Shown in pieces: positions 38,556 to 47,386 of a stretch of DNA of 64,000 nt. The stretch lies in assembly GCF_018861025.1 (NCBI RefSeq), contig NZ_JAHKQH010000045.1:1-64000 (forward strand). The letters are read 5' to 3'. Under the pieces are notes generated by a model. That model saw nothing but the letters and a program-made list of their open reading frames with translations. It searched no databases and was not told the origin of the DNA. Source of the stretch: Psychrosphaera sp. B3R10. Its GTDB lineage: Bacteria > Pseudomonadota > Gammaproteobacteria > Enterobacterales > Alteromonadaceae. Each line of letters opens with the position of its first letter. Position 1 is the first letter of the stretch. The translations under genes and the position numbers were made by a program.

Positions 38556-38810
38556 AAGGATGGGGCAACACCCGGTGGCCATGGATGGCCAAAGAGGGTG
38601 TTCATAAGTTCAAACTTATAGCTGGGATAAGACAAGGATGGGGCAACACCCGGTGGCCATGGATGGCCAAAGAGGGTGTTCATAAGTTCAAACTTATAGC
38701 TGGGATAAGACAAGGATGGGGCAACACCCGGTGGGCACGACTACATGGATGTAGGAGGTAGAATGAAGCAGGATGCCAGAATCGATGGATGCCCAAGAAG
38801 GGTGTTCATA
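38556..38810. repeat. Structured 78-bp tandem repeats with nested hairpins
   Basis: Units start at 38556, 38634 and 38712. The first two are nearly identical. Each can fold as AACACCC / GGGTGTT enclosing TGGCCAT / ATGGCCA, then a second hairpin ATAAGTT / AACTTAT. The third unit is longer: the outer AACACCC / GGGTGTT is kept, the inner pair is TGGGCA / TGCCCA, and it encloses an extra hairpin CTACAT / ATGTAG. The sequence immediately follows the rpsI terminator and shows no protein-coding signal. Confidence 0.9.
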
Positions 38811-39283
38811 AGTCATTTGATTAACGTTTTTATGCCAGTATTTAAACCCGAACGTGTGCCACCCGTCTGCACTTTTTGTGTTTCGAATTATGGGATAAAT
38901 ATTTAAGTTGTGCATTTTTAGTGCATAAAATAATGACTCGTTTGGTGGTACGTAAAAACTCCGCCATAGTCGTCCAATTGAAATTTTGAGGCTGTTTGGT
39001 TACTAGCCGCCAATTTTTTGATGAAGTCAAAAGTGTTCAGCGACTCAACAAAGAGCAAAACGTTAGGAAAATAGACAGATATCGACTTAACTAACTGGTT
39101 AAAATGTAGCCGTTAATGGCATAATCATTAACTATTTGAATTTTTCTAACCTATCTTTGTATATTGCCTTGTTTTACATAGGGCTTTTTCGGTAGAATCG
39201 TAGAAATTACAAGAATTTTAAGAACCAGCTACAATTAGTTGACTCTTAGACGCTTTTTAATCCTAATCGCGGAGAAAAATTGG
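38811..39283. other. Intergenic region upstream of petA
   Basis: About 470 bp with no credible gene. Short open frames on the minus strand (to about 39030) have no ribosome site or recognisable product. The right half holds a candidate petA promoter and a ~115-nt leader. Confidence 0.6.
39136..39165 (+). promoter_or_regulatory. Candidate sigma-70 promoter of petABC
   Basis: TTGAAT (39136-39141), an 18-base spacer and TATATT (39160-39165) lie about 120 bp upstream of the petA start. Confidence 0.45.
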
Positions 39284-39877
39284 ATGAGCAATGCGCCCGT
39301 AGACAATAGTCGTCGTCGTTTCCTTACCGCCGCCACCTCAGTTGTAGGTGGAGCTGGTGTGGTAGCTGCGGCAGTGCCTTTTATTGCTTCTTGGAACCCG
39401 AGTACTCGAGCTAAATCAGCCGGTGCTCCAGTGGAAGTAGATATTACCAAAATAGAGCCGGGTCAATTGATCCGCGTTGAATGGCGAAGCAAGCCAGTTT
39501 GGATCGTTTATCGAACCCCTAAAATGTTAGAGCAAATTTCTAGCATTTCAGAAGACAATCTAAAAGATGCTAATTCGACAGCAGACCAGCAACCAGAATA
39601 TGCCAGAAATGCGTATCGTTCTAAAAAAGAAGAAATCTTTGTTGCAGTTGGTATCTGTACTCACCTAGGTTGCTCACCAAGTTATCTGTCTGATGGTTAT
39701 CAGGAAATTGTTGAAGGGCAAGACTCTGGATTTTATTGCCCTTGTCATGGTTCAAAATTTGACATGGCTGGACGTGTATTTAGCGGTGTACCAGCGGGGG
39801 CAAATCTACAAGTTCCGCCTCACTACTTTGTCAACGATACAACGATCTTGATCGGTGAAGATGGAGGAGCTGCATAA
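39284..39877 (+). CDS. petA: Ubiquinol-cytochrome c reductase Rieske iron-sulfur subunit
   Basis: 197 aa. The twin-arginine type N-terminus ([11 protein letters not shown]) contains the membrane anchor. The 2Fe-2S ligands are in CTHLGCSP and CPCHGSKFD. It carries electrons from ubiquinol to cytochrome c1. The ATG at 39284 has GGAG nine bases upstream; the longer frame from 39239 lacks support. Its last base is shared with the petB start. Confidence 0.97.
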   Translation: MSNAPVDNSRRRFLTAATSVVGGAGVVAAAVPFIASWNPSTRAKSAGAPVEVDITKIEPGQLIRVEWRSKPVWIVYRTPKMLEQISSISEDNLKDANSTADQQPEYARNAYRSKKEEIFVAVGICTHLGCSPSYLSDGYQEIVEGQDSGFYCPCHGSKFDMAGRVFSGVPAGANLQVPPHYFVNDTTILIGEDGGAA

Positions 39878-41145
39878 TGTTTAAAAATTTAGTTGAATGG
39901 ATTGATGCTCGCATCCCAATGACACGTACATATGAAATGCACATGTCAAAATATCCTGCGCCTAAAAACATGAACTTTTGGTACGTATTCGGTTTTTTAG
40001 CGACTATCGTTTTGGTAAACCAATTGGTTACTGGTATCTGGTTAACAATGAGTTACGAACCATCTGCAGCGGGCGCATTCGCCTCTGTTGAATACATCAT
40101 GCGTGATGTTGAATATGGTTGGGTTATTCGTTATATGCACTCTACTGGCGCATCGGCGTTTTTCGTAGTGGTTTATCTGCACATGTTCCGTGGCTTAATG
40201 TATGGCTCTTATCAAAAACCACGTGAGTTATTGTGGTTGTTTGGTATGTTCATCTACCTTGCACTTATGGCTGAAGCCTTTATGGGATACCTACTTCCAT
40301 GGGGTCAGATGTCTTATTGGGGTGCTCAGGTAATCATCGGACTATTTGGTACTATCCCAGTCATTGGTGAAGACCTTGCGTTATGGATCCGTGGTGACTA
40401 CGTCGTATCGGGCGCGACATTAAACCGTTTCTTTGCTCTACATGTTATTGCATTGCCTTTAGTTATCGTTATTTTGGTTTTCCTTCATATCGTTGCATTA
40501 CACGAAGTGGGTTCAAACAACCCTGATGGTGTCGATGTTAAACGTCCTAAAGGAACCGTAGCTGACGAAGACAAAACAAAATTCGAATTCCATGAATATT
40601 ACACGTCGAAAAAAGATTTACTCGACGATGTTGTTCCATTCTTCCCGCATATGGTGTTGAAAGACTTGATGGCGTTTGGTGTATTCTTGTTTATATTCAC
40701 CTACATCATGTTCTTCAATCCAGATTTTTACGGTAAGTTTATTGAACACCCTAACTTTGAACCGGCTAACAATCTTAAAACACCAGAGCACGTATTCCCG
40801 GTTTGGTATTTCACTCCGTTCTACGCGATATTGAAGGCTGTTCCAGATCCATTCGGTGGCATGGTTACAATGTTTGCTTCAATTATCTTGTTAGCGTTAA
40901 TTCCTTGGATCGATCGCGGTAAAGTTCGCTCATGGCGTTACCGTTGTGGTTTACACAAAGTGAACCTAATTATTTTTGCAATGGTATTTATTGTTTTAGG
41001 TTATCTCGGGGCGACCCCAGCGACACCGTTTAAAGAAACCATGGCGAAACTATTCACCATAGCCTACTTTATGTTCTTCGTGGCGTTATGGTTGTACAGT
41101 AAAAACGAAAAGACTAAACCATTGCCTGAAAGGATCACAAAATAA
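39877..41145 (+). CDS. petB: Ubiquinol-cytochrome c reductase cytochrome b
   Basis: 422 aa with eight to nine membrane helices and the conserved Qo-site PVWY motif (HVFPVWYFTPFYAILKAVP). The heme-ligand histidines lie in the RYMHSTGASAFF and YLHMFRGLMY segments and in the FFALHVIALP and FLHIVALHEVG segments. Core subunit of the bc1 complex. It overlaps petA and petC by one base each. Confidence 0.98.
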   Translation: MFKNLVEWIDARIPMTRTYEMHMSKYPAPKNMNFWYVFGFLATIVLVNQLVTGIWLTMSYEPSAAGAFASVEYIMRDVEYGWVIRYMHSTGASAFFVVVYLHMFRGLMYGSYQKPRELLWLFGMFIYLALMAEAFMGYLLPWGQMSYWGAQVIIGLFGTIPVIGEDLALWIRGDYVVSGATLNRFFALHVIALPLVIVILVFLHIVALHEVGSNNPDGVDVKRPKGTVADEDKTKFEFHEYYTSKKDLLDDVVPFFPHMVLKDLMAFGVFLFIFTYIMFFNPDFYGKFIEHPNFEPANNLKTPEHVFPVWYFTPFYAILKAVPDPFGGMVTMFASIILLALIPWIDRGKVRSWRYRCGLHKVNLIIFAMVFIVLGYLGATPATPFKETMAKLFTIAYFMFFVALWLYSKNEKTKPLPERITK

Positions 41146-41906
41146 TGAAAAAGTTTATTAAGACTCTTGGATTGTTAGTTGGTTTAGTTTCAACGTCTGC
41201 ATTTTCAGCAGGTGGTGGTCATTTACCGTATACAGTAGATATTGATTTAACAGATAAGGCATCTCTTCAAAATGGTGCTAAAACGTTCATGAACTACTGT
41301 TTAGGCTGTCACCAAATGCAATACCAACGTTACGAACGTACGTTTAACGACTTAGGTATTCCACTTGATCTTGGTTTAGAGCATTTAGTTTTTACTAAAG
41401 GCACAAAGATTGGTGAGCACATTAAAAATGCGATGCCAGCGGATGACGCCAAAAAGTGGTTTGGAGCTACACCTCCTGATTTAACTTTGGAAGCACGTTT
41501 GCGTGGTCCAGATTGGATTTACAGCTACCTAAAATCTTTCTATGTTGACCCTTCACGTCCATTTAACGTGAACAACACAGTATTTAAAGATGTTGGTATG
41601 CCACATGTATTGCAAGAACTACAGGGCGTTCCTACAAAACAAGAAGTTTTTGAAGAACGTTTAATCGACGGTGAAATGAAACGTATCTCCCTTGGAGAGC
41701 AAATTGTTGTTGATGGTTCTGGTGAGCTAAGTGAAGATGAATATGACGTTGTCGTTCGAGATTTAACAAATTTCATGGTTTACATAGGTGAACCAATGAT
41801 TTTAGAACGTGAAAGCATGGGCTGGAAAGCCATGTTATATAGTTTCATATTCTTCGTATTTGCAGTGCTCTTGAAGAAAGAGTACTGGAGAGATATTAAA
41901 AAATAG
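41145..41906 (+). CDS. petC: Ubiquinol-cytochrome c reductase cytochrome c1
   Basis: 253 aa with a signal peptide (about 1-21), a c-type heme site CLGCH within MNYCLGCHQMQYQRY, a methionine ligand candidate late in the protein, and a C-terminal membrane anchor (about 227-246). It accepts electrons from the Rieske centre. Last gene of petABC, followed by an intrinsic terminator. Confidence 0.97.
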   Translation: MKKFIKTLGLLVGLVSTSAFSAGGGHLPYTVDIDLTDKASLQNGAKTFMNYCLGCHQMQYQRYERTFNDLGIPLDLGLEHLVFTKGTKIGEHIKNAMPADDAKKWFGATPPDLTLEARLRGPDWIYSYLKSFYVDPSRPFNVNNTVFKDVGMPHVLQELQGVPTKQEVFEERLIDGEMKRISLGEQIVVDGSGELSEDEYDVVVRDLTNFMVYIGEPMILERESMGWKAMLYSFIFFVFAVLLKKEYWRDIKK

Positions 41907-41946
41907 TAATACTATAATATTCAAGTAGTTAACTATTCTAAAGTAT

Positions 41947-41974
41947 AAAAAGGGGTGTTTAACCCCTTTTTGCG
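41947..41974 (+). terminator. petABC terminator
   Basis: AAAAAGGGGT and ACCCCTTTTT flank a short loop, followed by TGCG. It lies about 40 bp after petC and before sspA. Confidence 0.9.
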
Positions 41975-42019
41975 TAATTTAATTTAAGTGGCGAAAGCCC
42001 TAAATTTATGGAGATTTAA

Positions 42020-42643
42020 ATGGCAGTGTCTGCAAACAAAAGAGCAGTAATGACCTTATTTTCTGGTGCTAACGATATGTATAGCCACCAGGTCCGCATA
42101 GTGCTAGCAGAAAAAGGTGTCAACGTTGATATTCATTATGTAACGCCTGACAACATGCCTGAAGATTTATATGAAGTTAATCCGTATGGTAATGTTCCAA
42201 CTCTAATTGATAGAGAACTAGGCCTATACAGAGCAAATATCATTAACGAATATCTTGACGAACGTTTCCCTCATCCACCACTGATGCCTGTTTATCCGGT
42301 TGCCCGTGGTCGTTGTCGTTTGATGATGGATAGAATTGAGCAAGATTGGTATTCGTTAACGCGTAAAATTGAAGCTGGTGATGATTCAGCTCGTCAAGAA
42401 TTGAAAGAGAGCATTTTAGCAATCGCGCCAATTTTTGCAGAACAGCCATATTTCATGAGTGAAGAATTCAGTCTTATCGATTGCTATTTAGCACCATTAT
42501 TATGGCGTTTGCCTTCTTGGGGCATCGAGCTTGAAGGCATTGCGTCTAAAGAAGTTAAAACGTATATGCTACGTGTATTTGAACGTGAATCTTTCCAAGC
42601 ATCTTTAACAGATGTTGAAAAAGATATTCGCGCGACGTACTAA
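42020..42643 (+). CDS. sspA: Stringent starvation protein A
   Basis: 207 aa with a glutathione-S-transferase fold (thioredoxin-like N-terminus to about 85, helical C-terminal domain) but no catalytic GST function expected. In E. coli SspA binds RNA polymerase and affects stationary-phase and acid-stress expression. GGAG lies before the ATG. It forms an operon with sspB, 6 bp downstream. Confidence 0.97.
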   Translation: MAVSANKRAVMTLFSGANDMYSHQVRIVLAEKGVNVDIHYVTPDNMPEDLYEVNPYGNVPTLIDRELGLYRANIINEYLDERFPHPPLMPVYPVARGRCRLMMDRIEQDWYSLTRKIEAGDDSARQELKESILAIAPIFAEQPYFMSEEFSLIDCYLAPLLWRLPSWGIELEGIASKEVKTYMLRVFERESFQASLTDVEKDIRATY

Positions 42644-42649
42644 GTCAAG

Positions 42650-43114
42650 ATGGATAATTTGACGTCAAATCGCCCTTATTTGTTGAGGGCGTTTTATGAT
42701 TGGATTTTAGACAACGACTGTACACCGTATATTGTTGTGGAAGCCGATTTACCGCATGTAAGTGTACCGCCTCAAACCGTCAAAGACGGACAGGTGGTAT
42801 TAAACGTGAGTCCTGGTGCTGTCAACGCGTTAAATATGGATAAAACACAATTAACCTTTTCTGCTCGATTTGGTGGTGTGCCGCATGACGTTTATATCCC
42901 AATGTATGCCATAAGTGCTATCTACGCTAAAGAAAATGGTGCCGGAACTATGTTCCCGCCAGAAGATTTACCAGATGATCTAGAGCAAGATTTAGATGGT
43001 GATCCATTAACGACTCCAAGTGCTGTTACTGAGGTTGAATCTGCTGGAAAAGCAGCTGATGAGCCCAAAAAACAGAAACCTAAAGTAAGTCATTTGTCTT
43101 TAGTTAAGAAGTAA
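42650..43114 (+). CDS. sspB: ClpXP adaptor SspB
   Basis: 154 aa. The folded domain (about 1-110) binds ssrA-tagged peptides. A flexible acidic linker follows (about 105-140), and the C-terminal tail PKVSHLSLVKK resembles the ClpX-binding XB motif. It delivers stalled-ribosome products to ClpXP. It is co-transcribed with sspA. Confidence 0.96.
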   Translation: MDNLTSNRPYLLRAFYDWILDNDCTPYIVVEADLPHVSVPPQTVKDGQVVLNVSPGAVNALNMDKTQLTFSARFGGVPHDVYIPMYAISAIYAKENGAGTMFPPEDLPDDLEQDLDGDPLTTPSAVTEVESAGKAADEPKKQKPKVSHLSLVKK

Positions 43115-43127
43115 AAAACTTCAAAGT

Positions 43128-43155
43128 AAAAACCGCCTTCATGGCGGTTTTTTTA
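43128..43155 (+). terminator. sspAB terminator
   Basis: AAAACCGCC-TTCAT-GGCGGTTTT with an eight-T run, 14 bp after sspB. A-rich sequence on the other side allows use by the convergent NUDIX gene as well. Confidence 0.92.
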
Positions 43156-43177
43156 TGCCAAAACACTAGTTTGCGAT

Positions 43178-43696
43178 TTAGACATTGCCTGCTAATTTAG
43201 TGACATAAAGTTGCAGAGCAGCTTTTAATGAGTCAAATCCAAATTGACTAAAGTTTATCTCGCTTATTTTTATCCATTTTGCCGCAATTAACTCATCATG
43301 TTGGATAGTAATGTCTGGCTTAGCATCTAGTACGGCATAAAAAGTAGTGTCGACAGTGTGATATGTAATTGAATCGTAAAGGTACGTGTTTGAGCCTGAG
43401 CAGAGATATTTCCAATTAGTAATCCGAATACCTAGCTCTTCTATTGTTTCTCGTGTGAGGGCTTGTTCAAGTGTTTCGTCAAAGTCGGTAAATCCCCCAA
43501 CTAAATCTAGGCAGCCTGCGGCGGGTTCTTTTTTTCGTACGTTTATTAAAATTTCATCCCCGACATGAATAATACCCGCTACGGCACTAGCCGCGTTATG
43601 AAAGTAGGTCTGGTGGCAATCAAGACACTTAAAGAATCGATTGTCAGGCATTTCAAAATGATGACTTTGGCAATAAGGGCAATTTTTAAAATTCAT
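43178..43696 (-). CDS. NUDIX hydrolase with N-terminal zinc ribbon
   Basis: 172 aa. An N-terminal CPYC...CLDC zinc ribbon (C7, C10, C28, C31) precedes a NUDIX domain with the box G-FTDFDETLEQALTRETIEELGI (Gx5Ex7REUxEExGU pattern intact). This layout resembles NADH/ADP-ribose-type NUDIX pyrophosphatases, but the exact substrate cannot be assigned. Single gene, divergent from the SIMPL-domain gene. Confidence 0.88.
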   Translation of the reverse strand: MNFKNCPYCQSHHFEMPDNRFFKCLDCHQTYFHNAASAVAGIIHVGDEILINVRKKEPAAGCLDLVGGFTDFDETLEQALTRETIEELGIRITNWKYLCSGSNTYLYDSITYHTVDTTFYAVLDAKPDITIQHDELIAAKWIKISEINFSQFGFDSLKAALQLYVTKLAGNV

Positions 43697-43987
43697 AATT
43701 AAGATATTTGAGACTCAGAGAATACTGACCCTAACACGAGTGCGTCGCCAGACACCAACAAAAACAAGCTAAGTAGTGCTTTCGACAAGTAAATTTATTG
43801 CGATATTAGCTTTGCAGTTGTCATTTAGGGCAATGGTAAAATAAGCCCAATTGCAACGGAAATCGAGTTGTAATCAAGTGATAGTTACCTAAAAAGTACA
43901 GTTTTTAAGTGTAAAACTTGCTTTATTCTTAGTGAACTTATACAAATTGCCGTTGTCGAATCACTAACTATTGAACAAGGATATTTC

Positions 43988-44689
43988 ATGAGATTCATCC
44001 CGTTAATTTTATTTTTTGCCGTTTTTTTATCGCCTTTTGTTCTTATTGCAGAGGGACAACCCAGCTTTCCGTTTTTGAGTGTGGTTGGTCATGCTGAATA
44101 TGAAATACCGCCAGATAAGTCAGAGGTCAGTTTTCGGATAGTTACGTTCGCAGAAGAGTCAGAAGATGCCGTTAAAAAAATCGTCTATATTTCTAATCAT
44201 GTGAACAAGATTATTACGGAATTGGGTATCGACCCTAAACATGTTAATTCGTTTGATATAACAAAAAAAGCAAAGCGTTTTCGCCATAGAGAGTCTCAAA
44301 ACGAACTTCAGATTTTGGGCTACGAGATGAACCAAAATTTTAATGTTGTGATATTTGATCTATTGGCATCAGAAAAACTGGTGAATAAACTGTTAGTCCT
44401 CAACGGAGTTGAAGGCATTAACGTTACGTTTGACTTACAAAGCCGAAAAGAAATAGAGCAAAGGTTGTCAGTATTAGCCGGTAAAGATGCCAAACAACGC
44501 GCAGAAAACCTCGCATTGGGAGTTGGCGCTACCATTGGCTCTGTTTATTCGGTTAGAGAGCAGGGGCGAAGTTATCAAGCATTCGGTGTTAGACAAAATT
44601 CTTCGATGAGAGAGAACTTGTCAATCAACCCGCCTGAAACGATTACAGTAACTAAGTCTATTGAGGTTATCTATCGTATAAATCCTTAG
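43988..44689 (+). CDS. SIMPL (DUF541) domain exported protein
   Basis: 233 aa with a signal peptide (about 1-22) and a SIMPL domain (about 30-232; VVGHAEYEIPPDKSEVSFRIVTFAE start and the late DAKQRAENLALGVGATIGSVYSVRE helix). These periplasmic proteins, such as E. coli YggE, are linked to oxidative stress, with unknown biochemistry. The ATG has an AAGGA site. It is followed by a 380-bp gap, so it is probably monocistronic. Confidence 0.88.
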   Translation: MRFIPLILFFAVFLSPFVLIAEGQPSFPFLSVVGHAEYEIPPDKSEVSFRIVTFAEESEDAVKKIVYISNHVNKIITELGIDPKHVNSFDITKKAKRFRHRESQNELQILGYEMNQNFNVVIFDLLASEKLVNKLLVLNGVEGINVTFDLQSRKEIEQRLSVLAGKDAKQRAENLALGVGATIGSVYSVREQGRSYQAFGVRQNSSMRENLSINPPETITVTKSIEVIYRINP

Positions 44690-45069
44690 TTTTTTGTTAC
44701 GGAATTAGCCGGTTAACTTTTTGACATACGACAGAGGAGTGTAAGTCGTAACTCGATTTTCATGCTGTATTTGGGATGGTTTGGAATTTTTTCTGCGAAC
44801 TAAGAAATACAGACTATACTTTCTTTTTAATGTACCGACATTTAGCGAAACTATGCATTTCCGATGTTATTCACGTCAAAGGAAGCTAGTTATTAAGTAT
44901 TTTCAGATGGCGAATTCCGATTGGCAGCAACGAAAAGCGATGAAGTAAAGCGAATAGAGCGCCATTACAGAGCGACATATAGAAGATCAGCCCATTGTTT
45001 TTTTGGCATGTACTTAGTAAGCACTAATTGTGACTACAACCTCACCAATAATAATAAGAGGGTTGTCTA
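44690..45069. other. Intergenic region upstream of the GGDEF gene
   Basis: 380 bp without a credible protein gene; a 31-codon frame beginning near 44850 lacks a ribosome site. No intrinsic terminator for the SIMPL gene and no clear sigma-70 promoter were found. A GG-N10-GC element at 44783-44796 was considered as sigma-54-like but is weak. A long regulatory leader or small RNA is possible. Confidence 0.5.
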
Positions 45070-46611
45070 ATGGAGTGGAAGACTGTTACATCCACTGAAC
45101 GAGATATAGAAAGTCATATTCGAAATAAAGAACGTGTCGCCTGCGACCACTTATTTAATGTTCAAGCGCTTTACGACATCCGCTTAAAAGATATTGTAAT
45201 TTTTACAGTCGTATACATATTGCTCGCGAGATTTAGTCAAAGCTTTGCGATTGCACCTAGCCATGTCAGTCCTATTTGGATCCCCTCTGGAGTCTTGTTT
45301 GCATTAGCCTTAAAGTATGGCGTCCGTGTTTGGCCGGGGGTTTTTGTCGGCGTATTATTTAACAATATTTGGACCTATTCGAGCTCAACTGCATTAATTG
45401 ATTCTTTGATTGCTGGGGTTTTTAATGGCATAGGTGATGTTTTTAGCATCATTGGCTCCGCGGCACTTATTTATCATTTAACCAAAACAAATAACCCATT
45501 GCATCGCAAACTACATTTTGCCATTTTTGTCGCTGTCGGGGTCATATTAGGGCCCCTAATTAGCGCTTTGTTTGGCGTATTGGGGCTATCTGTTTTTGAT
45601 TTTATTGGTTATAAAGATTTGATCAATATGTTTTTTACTTGGTGGATCGGTGATGCAGTTGGCGTGTTGGTATTTACGCCATTATTGATCTCTTGGTTTA
45701 ATCCTGAACAGATTCATCATAACCATAGCGCTTTGGTGTTCTTTATTATTGCGTTGCCCGCTAGTATAGCGACGGCAGCTATTTTTGACTTAATAAATAT
45801 GCCTGTTGAAGTGATGTTCTTGAGCACTATTATGTTGCCATTGCTGTTAGTTACTATGGTCCATTATGGGCAGCGCATACTTTTTACAATTCAACTGATT
45901 GTGTTAGCAATCGCGGTTACTGCAACATCACAAAATTTAGGCCCTTTTGCCGTGGGGGACAGCAACCTGTCTCTTATTCAATTGCAGTGGTTTGTTGCTA
46001 TTTTTTCATGCTCCATTTTTGGTCTAGCGGTTGTGACCTATGAAAATCAAAATGCCAAAGAAGTCATTTTTGAAAAAATGAAGGAGCTAGAAAAATTATA
46101 CCGAACGGATAACTTAACCGGCGTCGCAAATCGGCATCTCATCACAGAGTTTATTAATCGTGAATTTTCACGTATGGCTCGCACCAACTTACATTTTGGG
46201 GTGATATTAATCGATCTGGATAATTTCAAACTCGTAAACGACAAGTTTGGGCATAACGTTGGCGATCAGGTATTAATACAAATGTGTGAAGCGATTCAAC
46301 TGCAAATCCGAACAAATGATTTGCTCGGGCGTTGGGGCGGCGAAGAATTTATTGTGATTTGTGACAACATTGACCGAGATGGTTTGATGCATGTAGCTGA
46401 GAAAATAAGAATTATGATTGAAAATTCTACATTTGAACAATACCTCAGTCTAACCATCAGTTTAGGCATAACACTAGCGGATCAAAACGATACGATAAAT
46501 ACGTTAACAAAACGCGCAGATGATGGCTTGTATACTTCGAAACGGAATGGTAAAAATTGCTCTACCTATGTCGATGGTAGTCATAGTGATTTATCAACGA
46601 CCACGAAATAA
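45070..46611 (+). CDS. Diguanylate cyclase with MASE1 membrane sensor
   Basis: 513 aa. Residues about 35-330 form a polytopic MASE1-type sensor (PIWIPSGVLFALALKYG and FFTWWIGDAVGVLVFTPL are typical). A short coiled linker leads to a GGDEF domain (about 350-500) with an active-site GGEEF at 423-427 and an inhibitory RxxD (414-417) exactly five residues before it. It should make c-di-GMP with product inhibition. The MASE1 ligand is unknown. A zinc-ribbon membrane protein gene begins about 26 bp downstream and is probably co-transcribed. Confidence 0.92.
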   Translation: MEWKTVTSTERDIESHIRNKERVACDHLFNVQALYDIRLKDIVIFTVVYILLARFSQSFAIAPSHVSPIWIPSGVLFALALKYGVRVWPGVFVGVLFNNIWTYSSSTALIDSLIAGVFNGIGDVFSIIGSAALIYHLTKTNNPLHRKLHFAIFVAVGVILGPLISALFGVLGLSVFDFIGYKDLINMFFTWWIGDAVGVLVFTPLLISWFNPEQIHHNHSALVFFIIALPASIATAAIFDLINMPVEVMFLSTIMLPLLLVTMVHYGQRILFTIQLIVLAIAVTATSQNLGPFAVGDSNLSLIQLQWFVAIFSCSIFGLAVVTYENQNAKEVIFEKMKELEKLYRTDNLTGVANRHLITEFINREFSRMARTNLHFGVILIDLDNFKLVNDKFGHNVGDQVLIQMCEAIQLQIRTNDLLGRWGGEEFIVICDNIDRDGLMHVAEKIRIMIENSTFEQYLSLTISLGITLADQNDTINTLTKRADDGLYTSKRNGKNCSTYVDGSHSDLSTTTK

Positions 46612-46637
46612 TTGTTTTGAAATACGAGAGCTCTGTA

Positions 46638-47255
46638 ATGGAATTTGACAAAGAAAAATACAAAATTTGGAAGTTACCTCACCCAATGTTAATACACTGG
46701 GTAGTAAACCCTGGGCTAGCTTTTAATGAGCTTATCTTAGGACAACGAATTCCTAAGATAACCTTAATAGATAAAACCAGCGACGCCCCGTTAATGGAGC
46801 GGCAATATATTCCCTGTCCACACTGCAATACGATTCACAATGGCTTGTTATGGGCTAAACGAGGCGCCTATAAAAACTGGTTTGGGTTTATGTGCCCTTC
46901 ATGTGAAAACGTCATTCCATGCCTTTGGAACTTTACAAGCTTGGTTCTATTGGCTATTACCTTTCCAATTTGGGGCTGGTTTCGTAAACCGTTAAAAACA
47001 AAGTGGTTGAAATTTAAAAAGGCAGAGTTACTAAATAGTCCCGAAGCTGAACTTCCAACAGCAAAACAAACGCCTTGGCTGAAAATGGGTCTTATTTATG
47101 GCGCACTAATGTTTTGTTTTACCGCTGCACCAAAGATCGTTAGTGGTGAATTGACCTCGACAGGTATTGCCGTGCAAGTGGGTATTTGGCTCTTTGCGGG
47201 CTTGGCATTTGGTGGTTTAATGAAATTGGTATTAGGTCGTAGTAAAGTGCAATAA
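46638..47255 (+). CDS. Zinc-ribbon membrane protein of unknown function
   Basis: 205 aa, not assigned to a named family. A cytosolic N-terminal part (1-90) contains CPHC...CPSC, a likely zinc ribbon. It is followed by a hydrophobic segment (about 95-113), a basic/helical stretch (about 115-145), and two further hydrophobic segments (about 150-165 and 175-200). I recall similar proteins in related marine gammaproteobacteria, so it is probably conserved. A TTG at 46617 is in frame; the ATG at 46638 with GAGAG upstream is preferred. It lies directly after the diguanylate cyclase, so a link to that protein is possible but not shown. Confidence 0.7.
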   Translation: MEFDKEKYKIWKLPHPMLIHWVVNPGLAFNELILGQRIPKITLIDKTSDAPLMERQYIPCPHCNTIHNGLLWAKRGAYKNWFGFMCPSCENVIPCLWNFTSLVLLAITFPIWGWFRKPLKTKWLKFKKAELLNSPEAELPTAKQTPWLKMGLIYGALMFCFTAAPKIVSGELTSTGIAVQVGIWLFAGLAFGGLMKLVLGRSKVQ

Positions 47256-47339
47256 GGGCTGGTGCTTTAATTTGCAATTGAAAGTGGGCTACCTTTTTGG
47301 AGAAAGTCGTCACCAAAGATAGAACAAAATAGGTAAATA

Positions 47340-47367
47340 AAAACCCGCTCAAGTCAGCGGGTTTATT
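47340..47367. terminator. Bidirectional terminator before purC
   Basis: AAACCCGCT and AGCGGGTTT form a 9-bp stem with a 6-base loop; A-rich upstream and T-rich downstream. It serves the convergent zinc-ribbon gene and purC. Confidence 0.85.
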
Positions 47368-47386
47368 GTATTTACGTACTTATAAC

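Noticed and set aside
38531-39030. Short open frames downstream of rpsI on both strands
   Set aside because: They are produced by the 78-bp repeats or by AT-rich intergenic DNA; no ribosome sites or family resemblance.
44783-44796. Sigma-54 promoter before the GGDEF gene
   Set aside because: GG-N10-GC is present, but the flanking consensus is poor and the site lies ~275 bp from the start codon.
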